Below, in pieces: positions 34,994 to 43,315 of a DNA stretch of 64,000 nucleotides (position 1 is the first letter of the stretch; each line of letters begins with the position of its first letter). Location: assembly GCA_001898145.1 (NCBI GenBank), contig MKSR01000019.1, positions 186,001 through 250,000 on the forward strand, read 5' to 3'. This DNA is from Dyadobacter sp. 50-39. GTDB taxonomy: Bacteria > Bacteroidota > Bacteroidia > Cytophagales > Spirosomataceae. The translations under genes were made by a program, and so were the position numbers. The notes below the pieces were generated by a model, which made no database searches, was not told the DNA's origin, and was given only the letters and a program-made list of their open reading frames with translations.

Positions 34994-36208
34994 CTACCGC
35001 AGTTTCAAAGTAGCCAGGGTTAAAATCGCGAGAATAATGCCGACGATCCAGAAGCGCGTCACGATTTTGGCTTCGTGGATGCCCTTTTTCTGGTAATGGT
35101 GGTGGAGCGGCGACATCAGGAATATCCTTCGCCCTTCGCCGTATTTCTTTTTGGTGTATTTGAAATAGCTGACCTGTAATATCACGGACGCATTTTCTAC
35201 AATAAAAATGCCGCACATAACCGGAATGAGCCATTCCTTGCGAATAGCAAGCGCCACCACGGCGATTACCCCTCCTAGCATCAAGCTTCCCGTATCGCCC
35301 ATGAAAACCTGGGCAGGATATGCATTATACCATAAAAACCCGACGCAGGCCCCTATAAATGCCGCACAGAATATTACCAGCTCGCCCGAATTGGGGATGT
35401 ACATAATGTTGAGGTACTGCGAGAACTTGGTGTTACCCGACAAATACGCCAGCACACCCAGGGTAAGCGCGATGATACCCGAAACACCGGCCGCCAGGCC
35501 GTCGATCCCATCCGTAATGTTGGCTCCATTTGAAATAGCGGTGATGATGAAAATCGCGATGATGGTGTAAATTACCCAGGTGTACTCCTCTGGCAACCAT
35601 CCGAAAAGGAGCGTCTTGTAGTCAAATTCGTTGTTCTTAATGAAGGGGATCGTGGTGACGGTCGGATGGATAATGTCGCGGTAGCGCTGCACTTCCCCCA
35701 GGCTGGAACTAAGTACAGGCTGGTCGTACACCCGGATTTTTACATTATTATTAAACGATAGCGTGATCCCCACGATCAATCCGAGCCCCACCTGTCCAAC
35801 AATCTTGAAACGGCCATGCAGACCGTCCTTATTGTTCCTGAATTTTTTGAGATAATCATCCAGAAAACCGATGCCGCCTGTCCAGATAGCGGTGATCAGC
35901 AACAACACAATGTAGACATTGCTCAATTTGGCAAACAGCAGAACCGGGATCAGCAGCGACGCCAGGATAATGAAACCGCCCATCGTAGGTGTTCCCGCTT
36001 TCTCCATTTGGCCGGCCAGCCCCAGGTCGCGGATCGACTCGCCCATTTGCTTTCTCCGGAGCAGATTAATGATAGACTTCCCGTAAGCTGCAGCAATGAA
36101 AAGGGATAAAACCGTCGCACCCAACGCCCTGAACGAGATGTACTGGAATACCCCGGCCCCGGGAATGTTAAATTGTTTGTCTAAATAATCAAAGAGATAA
36201 TAGAGCAT
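34994..36208 (-). CDS. mraY: Phospho-N-acetylmuramoyl-pentapeptide-transferase
   Basis: A polytopic enzyme, 404 residues with about ten membrane helices, that transfers phospho-MurNAc-pentapeptide to undecaprenyl phosphate, making lipid I. Visible signatures are KAGTPTMGG near residue 70, the FLDDYLK aspartate pair near 117, [12 protein letters not shown] near 243 and [10 protein letters not shown] near 370. The length is at the long end, as in other Bacteroidetes. It is the last gene of this dcw half; murD, its usual neighbour, is 25 kb away. Confidence 0.96.
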   Translation of the reverse strand: MLYYLFDYLDKQFNIPGAGVFQYISFRALGATVLSLFIAAAYGKSIINLLRRKQMGESIRDLGLAGQMEKAGTPTMGGFIILASLLIPVLLFAKLSNVYIVLLLITAIWTGGIGFLDDYLKKFRNNKDGLHGRFKIVGQVGLGLIVGITLSFNNNVKIRVYDQPVLSSSLGEVQRYRDIIHPTVTTIPFIKNNEFDYKTLLFGWLPEEYTWVIYTIIAIFIITAISNGANITDGIDGLAAGVSGIIALTLGVLAYLSGNTKFSQYLNIMYIPNSGELVIFCAAFIGACVGFLWYNAYPAQVFMGDTGSLMLGGVIAVVALAIRKEWLIPVMCGIFIVENASVILQVSYFKYTKKKYGEGRRIFLMSPLHHHYQKKGIHEAKIVTRFWIVGIILAILTLATLKLR

Positions 36209-36279
36209 GAAAAAGCTTGTTGGGATGACGGCTGCAAAATTGGTTTTTTTAATAGACTACGCCAAAAGCATGGTGATTT

Positions 36280-37755
36280 TTAATTGCCGGCCCGCCTTGC
36301 GAACACCTCCATCAGCACCTCCTTGTCGTCGAAATGGTGTTTTACGCCTTTCACATCCTGGTAGTTTTCATGTCCTTTACCTGCAATGAGGATAATGTCG
36401 CCCGGGGCCGCTTCCAATCCTGCTTTCAGAATGGCCTCATGGCGGTCTTCAATCACGGTGGTTTTTTTGTAATCCAATGGCGGCACACCTTTGCGCATCT
36501 GATCGAGAATGTCCATCGGATCCTCGAACCGCGGGTTATCGGACGTAAGGATCACCCGGTTGCTGTACCGGCAGGCTATTTCAGCCATTTTCGGGCGCTT
36601 TTCCGCATCCCGGTTGCCGCCGCAACCCACCACTGTTACCACCTGCTCGTTACCCTGCCGCAAATGCGTGATCGTTTCGAGTACGTTTTCCAGCGCATCG
36701 GGCGTGTGCGCGTAATCGACGATACCCACAATGTGGTCCGGAGAATGAAATTGCTCGAAGCGGCCGGGAGGGCTTTTCAGGTTGGAAAGCTCGGTCAGAA
36801 CGGCCTCTTCCTTTTCGCCCAGCAGCACCGCTGTGCCATACACCGCAAGCAGGTTATAGGCATTGAAGCGACCGATCACCCGAAACCAAACTTCCTGGTT
36901 GTTGATCTCCATATGCATGCCAGCCAGCGTGTCGGAAACGATCTTGCCTTTAAAGGTAGCCAGCGTCTGCAGCGAGTAAGTTTCAATGCGCGCTTTGGTG
37001 TTCTGCACCATCACATTGCCGCGCCGGTCGTCGATGTTCACCAATGCGAATGCCGACTTCGGTAATGCGTCGAAAAAGCCTTTTTTTGCTTTGATATAGT
37101 TGTCGAAAGTCTTGTGGAAATCGAGGTGGTCGTGGGTAATGTTGGTAAAAATACCCCCGGCGAAATGCAAGCCCGTAATGCGGTGCTGGGCTACGGAATG
37201 CGAGCTTACCTCCATAAACACGTGGCTGCAATTGCGGGACGCCATTTGGGAAAGCAACGCATTCAGCGCGACGGCATCCGGCGTGGTGTGGGTGGAGGGG
37301 ATTACTTCGTCCTCGATCTGGTTCTGGACCGTCGACAGCAGCCCGCAGCGGTACCCCAATGCACGGAAAAGCTGGAACAGGAATGTTGCTACCGAAGTTT
37401 TACCATTAGTACCTGTCACTCCGACAAGCTTCACTTTTTTAGAAGGATGCCCGTAAAATGCGGCGGCAATTTGTCCCATGGCCGCTGCGGAATCTTCTAC
37501 CTGAATGTAAGTAATGTCTTCCCGAACGCTTTCGGGCAGCTCTTCGCACAAAATCGCTGACGCTCCGAGCTCGGTAGCAGTCCCTATAAACTGATGGCCA
37601 TCGACCTGCGTGCCGCGCAATGCAACAAAAAGGCTTCCTGGCAGTACTTTTCTGGAATCCAGGATGATATTCTTGACCTTAACATCGGCATAGCCATGCA
37701 TAACGGCCCCTTTCACTTCGCCGAGCAGGCTGCTCAAAATTGGTTCGTTTTCCAT
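36280..37755 (-). CDS. murE: UDP-N-acetylmuramoyl-L-alanyl-D-glutamate--2,6-diaminopimelate ligase
   Basis: A Mur ligase of 491 residues. The P-loop TGTNGKTS is at 114-121, the carbamylated-lysine region lies near 225, and the specificity motif DNPR at 406-409 indicates addition of meso-diaminopimelate rather than lysine. This predicts an mDAP-type peptidoglycan. It lies between ftsI (6 nt away) and mraY (71 nt). Confidence 0.96.
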   Translation of the reverse strand: MENEPILSSLLGEVKGAVMHGYADVKVKNIILDSRKVLPGSLFVALRGTQVDGHQFIGTATELGASAILCEELPESVREDITYIQVEDSAAAMGQIAAAFYGHPSKKVKLVGVTGTNGKTSVATFLFQLFRALGYRCGLLSTVQNQIEDEVIPSTHTTPDAVALNALLSQMASRNCSHVFMEVSSHSVAQHRITGLHFAGGIFTNITHDHLDFHKTFDNYIKAKKGFFDALPKSAFALVNIDDRRGNVMVQNTKARIETYSLQTLATFKGKIVSDTLAGMHMEINNQEVWFRVIGRFNAYNLLAVYGTAVLLGEKEEAVLTELSNLKSPPGRFEQFHSPDHIVGIVDYAHTPDALENVLETITHLRQGNEQVVTVVGCGGNRDAEKRPKMAEIACRYSNRVILTSDNPRFEDPMDILDQMRKGVPPLDYKKTTVIEDRHEAILKAGLEAAPGDIILIAGKGHENYQDVKGVKHHFDDKEVLMEVFARRAGN

Positions 37756-37761
37756 GAAGGA

Positions 37762-39906
37762 TTATTGTAATGTAAGCAGGATTGTCTTGCTCCCCGATTT
37801 ATTGGTGCCGGGCGGAATCGATTGTTCCACCACCTTGCCCGAGCCTTTGAATGTTACCCTGAAACCCTTGTTTTCCATCAAATACAGGGCATCTCGCATC
37901 GACATACCTTGCAGGTCAGGTACATCGCGGGCGTCGATCTCGCGCGGGTTCCATTTGGTTTTGCCCTTTTTGTACAGGGACGCCGATGCATATTCGCTTT
38001 CTTCGGGGGCAGGCGTCATATTCAATGTTTTGCTGATCACATTCAGGTCGCTCGTGATCCCCGCCCACTTCACATCCTCCGACTTTTCAGGAATGGAATC
38101 TTTCACCGGCTTCTGAATGGCCACGTCGTAAGCGTAAATGCGGTCGGCCACCTCTTTGAAAACAGGTGCGGCCACACTTCCGGCGTAGCGGGTGTAATCG
38201 GCACCGGTACTTTTTGGGTTGTCGATAATGACAATGCAACTGTATTTGGGCTTCTCAGCCGGGAAATACCCAGCAAACGAAGTATAGTTTCTACCCTCGG
38301 TGTAAACGCCGTTGATCAGCTTCCGGGCCGTACCGGTTTTCCCCGCAATCTGGTACAAATCACTCTTAATATGCTTCGCCAGACCAGCATTTACCACACC
38401 TTCCAGCATTTTCTTCACCTTCTGGATTGTTTCAGGGGAGGCGATTGGCTTTTCTTCCACATAAGGCGGGATTTTATCTTCAATTTCTTCCGCATTACGG
38501 ATTTCGCGCACGATCATCGGTCGTACCCAGTAACCATTGTTAGCCACGGCATTGTAAAAAGCCAGTGTTTGGAGGGGCGTCATCTGCATTTCATAGCCGT
38601 GGGCCATAAAATACATGGAATAGCTGCTCCATTGTTTCGATTTGCGGTCGCGGATCAATGGCGGCTTTTCCCCCTTCATATGAATGCCGGTAGGCTGGTT
38701 CAGGTGGAATTGTTTGAGGTAACTTAGATATTTGTCCGGCTTGTTGGCGAAATAGCGCTGCATAAGTTGCACGATGCCGATGTTGGATGACTTTTCAAGA
38801 ACCTGCGAGGCGGTAATGGTCCCAAAGCCGCCCCGGTGGGCATCCCGGATAACATGGTTACGGAACCGCATAGCACCATTGCCCGTGTTGACGATCTCCT
38901 TGTCAGGATCCATATGGGTTTCTTCCAGCAATGCCATCATGGTAGCGAGCTTGAATGTAGAACCGGGATCATTGCTGCCTGCCAATGCGTAATTGAAAAC
39001 CTCTTCATATTTACCCGGCCCGCGCTTGGTGAGGTTAGCCATGGCTTTGATCTCGCCCGTTGCCACCTCCATAATGATCACCGATCCGAAATCTGCATCC
39101 ATTTCCAGCAGCTTACGGCGCAATGCGATCTCGGTGCGCTCCTGGTAATTCATGTCGAGGGTAGTATAAATGTCCCTCCCCGCCTCAGGTTGCACATTGA
39201 ATGCGTCCCCGACAGGGATTTTGAGTCCCCCTTCCACTTTCTCTACCCATCCGATACCCGGCCTTCCTTCCAGCTGTTTGTCAAAACTTGCTTCCAGGCC
39301 AATGTACCCTCTTCCGCTTTTCGGATCGATTCCCCCGATCGTGCGATCCGCCATCGGACTGAATGGCTTATAGCGCTTGTAGATCGTCTCGAATTTCCCG
39401 CCGCCACCTTTCCGGTCCTTGGCAAAAAACGGCCACTTTTTGAGCTTTTCCCGCTCCAAATGCGTGATTTCTTTACTTTTCAGGCGCAGGTACCGCTTGC
39501 TTTTGCTCACGCGGTAACGCATAATCTTGCTTTTGTAGCCTTCGGCGGTATTTTCTTTGAAGTTTTTGGCAAGCAATGCGGCCAGCTCGTCGATGTGGTT
39601 ATAGAAATAGGCCGAGTCGGCAACTTTGGTGTCAAAACCTACATAGTAATAGGGTAGCGACGTGGCCAGCAAGCTATTGTCACTCGCGTAGATGTTCCCG
39701 CGCATAGCCGGGATCGTGTCCAGTTTCAGGTCATTCTTCTCTGCATACTCGACCCAGGTTTTGCCTTTGAATGTATCGTAATACTGCACCCGTATGAGCT
39801 TCACAAAAACCAGGATCGCGAGGATGAACAGCATCCAACCGACCAGACGGGCTCTGTTGATCAGCGCTTTTTTATTGTTCTGACCGCTTTCGACTTCGTT
39901 TTTCAT
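37762..39906 (-). CDS. ftsI: Septal peptidoglycan transpeptidase FtsI (PBP3) with PASTA domain
   Basis: A class B penicillin-binding protein of 714 residues. It has an N-terminal membrane anchor at about 21-40, a dimerisation domain, then the transpeptidase with STFK at 316-319, SSN at 373-375 and KTG at 523-525. The last 58 residues (PDLQGMSMRDALYLMENKG...) are a single PASTA domain, common in Bacteroidetes FtsI but absent from the E. coli protein. It cross-links septal peptidoglycan with FtsW. Confidence 0.95.
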   Translation of the reverse strand: MKNEVESGQNNKKALINRARLVGWMLFILAILVFVKLIRVQYYDTFKGKTWVEYAEKNDLKLDTIPAMRGNIYASDNSLLATSLPYYYVGFDTKVADSAYFYNHIDELAALLAKNFKENTAEGYKSKIMRYRVSKSKRYLRLKSKEITHLEREKLKKWPFFAKDRKGGGGKFETIYKRYKPFSPMADRTIGGIDPKSGRGYIGLEASFDKQLEGRPGIGWVEKVEGGLKIPVGDAFNVQPEAGRDIYTTLDMNYQERTEIALRRKLLEMDADFGSVIIMEVATGEIKAMANLTKRGPGKYEEVFNYALAGSNDPGSTFKLATMMALLEETHMDPDKEIVNTGNGAMRFRNHVIRDAHRGGFGTITASQVLEKSSNIGIVQLMQRYFANKPDKYLSYLKQFHLNQPTGIHMKGEKPPLIRDRKSKQWSSYSMYFMAHGYEMQMTPLQTLAFYNAVANNGYWVRPMIVREIRNAEEIEDKIPPYVEEKPIASPETIQKVKKMLEGVVNAGLAKHIKSDLYQIAGKTGTARKLINGVYTEGRNYTSFAGYFPAEKPKYSCIVIIDNPKSTGADYTRYAGSVAAPVFKEVADRIYAYDVAIQKPVKDSIPEKSEDVKWAGITSDLNVISKTLNMTPAPEESEYASASLYKKGKTKWNPREIDARDVPDLQGMSMRDALYLMENKGFRVTFKGSGKVVEQSIPPGTNKSGSKTILLTLQ

Positions 39907-39928
39907 GAGGCGTTGAGAAAAAAACGGC

Positions 39929-40342
39929 TTATTCTTCGTTTTCTTTGATAATGATTTTCTTGGGCGGGGTAAGGTTTTCTACCAATCCTTCGGCCTGTAC
40001 CTTTTCCACCACCACCGACTGCTTGCCGGCCCGCTCGTATTCAGCGTGGATGGAGGTATATTCCGCTTTCAGGTCGTCCACCTCCTTTTTGAGCTTAATG
40101 CTTTTCCGCACATAATCTTCCGACTGGAACCCGATGCGCTCGTAAGCGACGAGCAGGATGATCACCCAGCCGAAATAGTAAAAGTATTTAACCGGCAAAC
40201 GCTCTTCCTGGCCCGGCAGCTTCTCGCCAAAAACCTTGTCGAGCGGCAAAAACTTGTTCAGCCAGTTGAACAGCGAATATTCCCGCTTCCGTTTGGGCGG
40301 CTTCGGGGGTATAGCCTTGGGTTTTCTTCTATTCTCAGCCAT
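39929..40342 (-). CDS. ftsL: FtsL-like cell division protein
   Basis: A 137-residue protein with a basic, proline-rich cytoplasmic N-terminus, one membrane helix (YFYYFGWVIILLVAYERIGF, about 66-85) and an external coiled coil (RKSIKLKKEVDDLKAEYTSIHAEYE). The topology, size and location between rsmH and ftsI are those of FtsL, whose sequence is poorly conserved. I use the ATG at 40342 rather than 40378, which would lie before any family-like sequence. It starts 19 nt after the rsmH stop. Confidence 0.75.
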   Translation of the reverse strand: MAENRRKPKAIPPKPPKRKREYSLFNWLNKFLPLDKVFGEKLPGQEERLPVKYFYYFGWVIILLVAYERIGFQSEDYVRKSIKLKKEVDDLKAEYTSIHAEYERAGKQSVVVEKVQAEGLVENLTPPKKIIIKENEE

Positions 40343-40361
40343 GTTTCGGGGATGTTTCAAA

Positions 40362-41279
40362 TTACGCCTTTTCCGCAATCCGCAACTTCGCGCTCCGGGC
40401 GCGCGGGTTCACGGCTACCTCTTCCGCAGTCGCTTCGATGGGCTTGCGCGTCACGCTTTTCAGCGGCTTGATCTCGTTCCCGTAAAAGTCTTTTTCCACT
40501 TCTCCGTAAAACTTTCCTTTCTGAATGTAATTTTTAACCAGCCTGTCTTCCAGCGAGTGGTACGACATCACTACCAGCCTGCCGTCGGGCGCGAGTACTT
40601 CGGGAACCTGCGTGAGGAACTCTTCAAGTACCGCCAGTTCATCATTCACTTCGATCCGCAACGCCTGGAACACCTGTGCGAAATATTTGTTTTCGCGATG
40701 CTTGGGCGCGTAGCGCATGAGAATGCCTTTCAGGTCATTAACGGTTTCGATGGGCGTATTGTATCTGGCGGCGATGATTGCTTCGGCGGCGGTACGGGCG
40801 TTGGTCACTTCTCCGTACATGCCCAGGATGCGTTGCAATTCTCCTGCCGAGCGCGTTTTAAGCACCTCGCGGGCCGTTTTTTCGGTGTTGGGGTTCATCC
40901 GCATGTCCAGGTCGGCGTCAAACCGGGTAGAAAACCCCCGTTCGGGCGTGTTGATCTGGTGGGACGAAACGCCGAGGTCGGCGAGGATACCGTTCACCTG
41001 CGGGGCCTTGTTCAGTTTCAGGTAACGTTTAAGGTGCCTGAAATTGGCCGGGATGAACGTAAACCGCTCATCGTCCTTAAATTCCAGCGCGTTGGCAACC
41101 GCATCGGGATCCTGGTCGAAGACGAGGAGGCGACCGGTCGTGAGCTTGTCCAGAATGGCCCTGGAATGCCCGCCACCTCCGAAAGTAACGTCGACATAAA
41201 TGCCATCAGGCTGTATTTGAAGGCCTTCCAGACACTCGGACAACATGACGGGAACGTGGTAGGTACTAGGCGAATCCAT
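40362..41279 (-). CDS. rsmH: 16S rRNA (cytosine(1402)-N(4))-methyltransferase
   Basis: An S-adenosylmethionine-dependent methyltransferase of 305 residues, also called MraW. N-terminal YHVPVMLSECLEGL, the VTFGGGGHSRAILDKL cofactor loop, LADLGVSSHQINTPERGFS and the C-terminal VMSYHSLEDRLVKNYI are family blocks. It is the first gene of this dcw half; mraZ, which usually precedes it, is absent. A perfect -7 element is at 41329-41336. Confidence 0.96.
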   Translation of the reverse strand: MDSPSTYHVPVMLSECLEGLQIQPDGIYVDVTFGGGGHSRAILDKLTTGRLLVFDQDPDAVANALEFKDDERFTFIPANFRHLKRYLKLNKAPQVNGILADLGVSSHQINTPERGFSTRFDADLDMRMNPNTEKTAREVLKTRSAGELQRILGMYGEVTNARTAAEAIIAARYNTPIETVNDLKGILMRYAPKHRENKYFAQVFQALRIEVNDELAVLEEFLTQVPEVLAPDGRLVVMSYHSLEDRLVKNYIQKGKFYGEVEKDFYGNEIKPLKSVTRKPIEATAEEVAVNPRARSAKLRIAEKA

Positions 41280-41328
41280 TTGTTAAAAGCAATGTAACGA
41301 GGAACTATTTCCGGCAATGCGGCAGTTA

Positions 41329-41336
41329 CAAACTTA
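41329..41336 (-). promoter_or_regulatory. Putative promoter -7 element for the rsmH-mraY half-cluster
   Basis: On the minus strand TAAGTTTG matches TAnnTTTG, 50 nt upstream of the rsmH start. No -33 TTG is found at the preferred spacing. It faces away from a second -7 element at 41376-41383. Confidence 0.45.
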
Positions 41337-41375
41337 GCAATTTTCAAGCGTAGGAATCATGCCCGCGCGGGGAAT

Positions 41376-41383
41376 TAATTTTG
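41376..41383 (+). promoter_or_regulatory. Putative promoter -7 element for the TlpA-like gene
   Basis: TAATTTTG matches TAnnTTTG, 36 nt upstream of the ATG at 41420. The divergent rsmH -7 element is 40 nt to the left. Confidence 0.45.
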
Positions 41384-41419
41384 ACACCACTAATGACTTT
41401 CAACACCATTTAATTGAAT

Positions 41420-42667
41420 ATGAGACTCCTGTTATTGTTTGGAATACTTTCATCTTTGATCATCTCAACGAGTTTTCCAGCATTCTCCGACACACCCGTC
41501 AAATCGGGCATCTGGCGCGCCACATTGACCCGCGACCAGCAGAAATTACCCCTGATACTCGATATTTCGCAGAATCCCGACGGTAAAACGCTTACCGTGC
41601 ATATCATTAACGGCACTGAAAAGCTGAAAATGGACAGCGCTTATTTCCAGAACGACTCGCTCGTGATCCCGATGATGATGTTCGATGCCAAGATCATCGC
41701 CAAATCGACCGGCGACGAGCTGAAAGGTACCTACTACCGCTATGCCAACGGCGCAGTGGCAGGTTCGCTGCCTTTTGAGGCCGAGCAGGGCGAGAATTAC
41801 AAGTTTTTCAAAAAAGGAGAGGCCAAAAGTACCCGCAATGTGAGCGGTAAATGGGCCACTACCTTTAAAAACCCGGCCACCGGCGACGAAAGCGTGGCCG
41901 TAGGGAACTTCACCCAGCAGGGCACCGACGTAACCGGCTCCTTCCTGACCCCCACAGGTGATTACCGCTTTCTCACCGGCAGCGTAAATGGCGACAGCCT
42001 TTACCTATCCACATTCGACGGATCGTTCGCAATGCTTTTCAAAGCAGGCTTCCAGCCCGACGGGACATTGAAAGGGAACCAATGGTCCGGCGTCAAAGCT
42101 TTCAAAACCTGGACCGCCAAGCCCGATCCGAATGCCAAGTTGCCGGATGCTACCAAGATGACATTTCTGAAACCCGGCTTCGAAAGCGTGGATTTTGAAT
42201 TGAAAGACACCAAAGGCAAAACGTGGACATTGAAAGATTCCCGATTTGCAGGCAAGCCGGTGATCATCCAGATCATGGGCTCGTGGTGCCCCAACTGTAT
42301 GGACGAAACCAATTACCTCGCGCCATGGTACAAAAAGAACAAAAAACGCGGCGTTGAGATCATCGGCCTGTCATTCGAGCGCTCCGACAAGCCGGAAATC
42401 TCCCATCCCAAAATCGACAAGATGGTGAGCCGCTTCGGCATCGACTACCCGATAGTGCTCGCCGGCACCAGCTCGGATGCGTCCACAGCGAAAGCCCTGC
42501 CGATGCTGAACAAGGTAATGTCCTATCCTACCACCATTTTTATCGACAAGCACGGCAAAGTCCGGGAGATCCACACGGGCTTCAACGGCCCTGGTACCGG
42601 CCACTACTACGATGAGTTCGTGACCGATTTCAATACCCTGATGGATAAGCTCATCAGCGAGAAGTAA
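41420..42667 (+). CDS. TlpA-family thioredoxin-like disulfide reductase
   Basis: A 415-residue exported protein. Signal peptide about residues 1-22 (LLLLFGILSSLIISTSFPAFS). The first 230 residues form a beta-rich domain found in Bacteroidetes TlpA-like proteins. The C-terminal thioredoxin domain has the redox motif WCPNC at 289-293 and the cis-proline segment YPTTIF near 373. It probably reduces or resolves disulfides in the periplasm. A TTG at 41414 is in frame, but the ATG at 41420 is preferred. Confidence 0.88.
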   Translation: MRLLLLFGILSSLIISTSFPAFSDTPVKSGIWRATLTRDQQKLPLILDISQNPDGKTLTVHIINGTEKLKMDSAYFQNDSLVIPMMMFDAKIIAKSTGDELKGTYYRYANGAVAGSLPFEAEQGENYKFFKKGEAKSTRNVSGKWATTFKNPATGDESVAVGNFTQQGTDVTGSFLTPTGDYRFLTGSVNGDSLYLSTFDGSFAMLFKAGFQPDGTLKGNQWSGVKAFKTWTAKPDPNAKLPDATKMTFLKPGFESVDFELKDTKGKTWTLKDSRFAGKPVIIQIMGSWCPNCMDETNYLAPWYKKNKKRGVEIIGLSFERSDKPEISHPKIDKMVSRFGIDYPIVLAGTSSDASTAKALPMLNKVMSYPTTIFIDKHGKVREIHTGFNGPGTGHYYDEFVTDFNTLMDKLISEK

Positions 42668-42685
42668 CCGGCAAAAATATCGAGG

Positions 42686-42718
42686 CACACCGTCACATTC
42701 CGGGGCGGTGTGTTTTTT
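42686..42718 (+). terminator. Terminator downstream of the TlpA-like gene
   Basis: CACACCG (42686-42692) pairs with CGGTGTG (42706-42712), followed by TTTTTT. Confidence 0.8.
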
Positions 42719-42734
42719 ATTGGCCCTAAATTAG

Positions 42735-42771
42735 TATGCTTGCATAATAGTAACCACATTGCTTACATTTG
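42735..42771 (+). promoter_or_regulatory. Promoter and operator of the MarR-fad operon
   Basis: The -7 element TACATTTG (42764-42771) is preceded at 21 nt by a -33 TTG (42740-42742). The -33 lies in the centre of the palindrome TATGC-TT-GCATA (42735-42746), whose flanks also pair partly (TTAG/ATAG). The arrangement fits repression by the MarR protein encoded just downstream. Confidence 0.6.
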
Positions 42772-42811
42772 TGATAAGGGCAAATCCTGATACCAATAGC
42801 TTTTTGAAACG

Positions 42812-43276
42812 ATGCGCAAGGAAAAAACAATCGATTTCCAGATCAAATGGGCCTGGCATTCCATATCGCGGATGTACAATGCCTATGCCGCCCGTTTTGA
42901 CACGACGATGGCCGTCGGGTATGTCCTGCTGAACATTGATATCGAACACGGCACGCCGGCTACGAAGATTGCGCCGCTGCTCGGTATGGAGCCGCGCAGC
43001 CTGGTGCGGATGCTCAAAAATCTCGAGGAAAAAGGCCTGATCCGCCGCGAAGTGAGTAAAGACGACAAGCGCTTCGTGCGCATTGTGCTCACCGAGCTCG
43101 GCAAGGAGAAGCGCGAGCTGGCCCGCGAGGGCGTGATCTCGTTCAATACGATGATCCGCGACAAGATCCCGCTCGAAAAGCTCGTCGTGTTTTTCGATGT
43201 GATCAAAGACATTAACCGATTGGTGGAGGAAGAAAATCAGAAGTTGAAAGCCGGCGAAATGACCGAGGACCTCTAA
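42812..43276 (+). CDS. MarR-family transcriptional regulator
   Basis: A 154-residue winged-helix protein. ATKIAPLLGMEPRSLVRMLKNLEEKGLIRREVSKDDKRFVRIVLTELG contains the recognition helix and the Asp-Arg wing of MarR proteins. In Bacteroidetes such genes often sit in front of beta-oxidation genes, as here: the next gene, 39 nt downstream, is a 3-hydroxyacyl-CoA dehydrogenase. Likely ligands are acyl-CoAs, by analogy only. It probably controls its own promoter through the palindrome at 42735-42746. Confidence 0.88.
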   Translation: MRKEKTIDFQIKWAWHSISRMYNAYAARFDTTMAVGYVLLNIDIEHGTPATKIAPLLGMEPRSLVRMLKNLEEKGLIRREVSKDDKRFVRIVLTELGKEKRELAREGVISFNTMIRDKIPLEKLVVFFDVIKDINRLVEEENQKLKAGEMTEDL

Positions 43277-43315
43277 CGACCATCAATCCCATTCTGAAAA
43301 CCAACCTTAGTAAAA

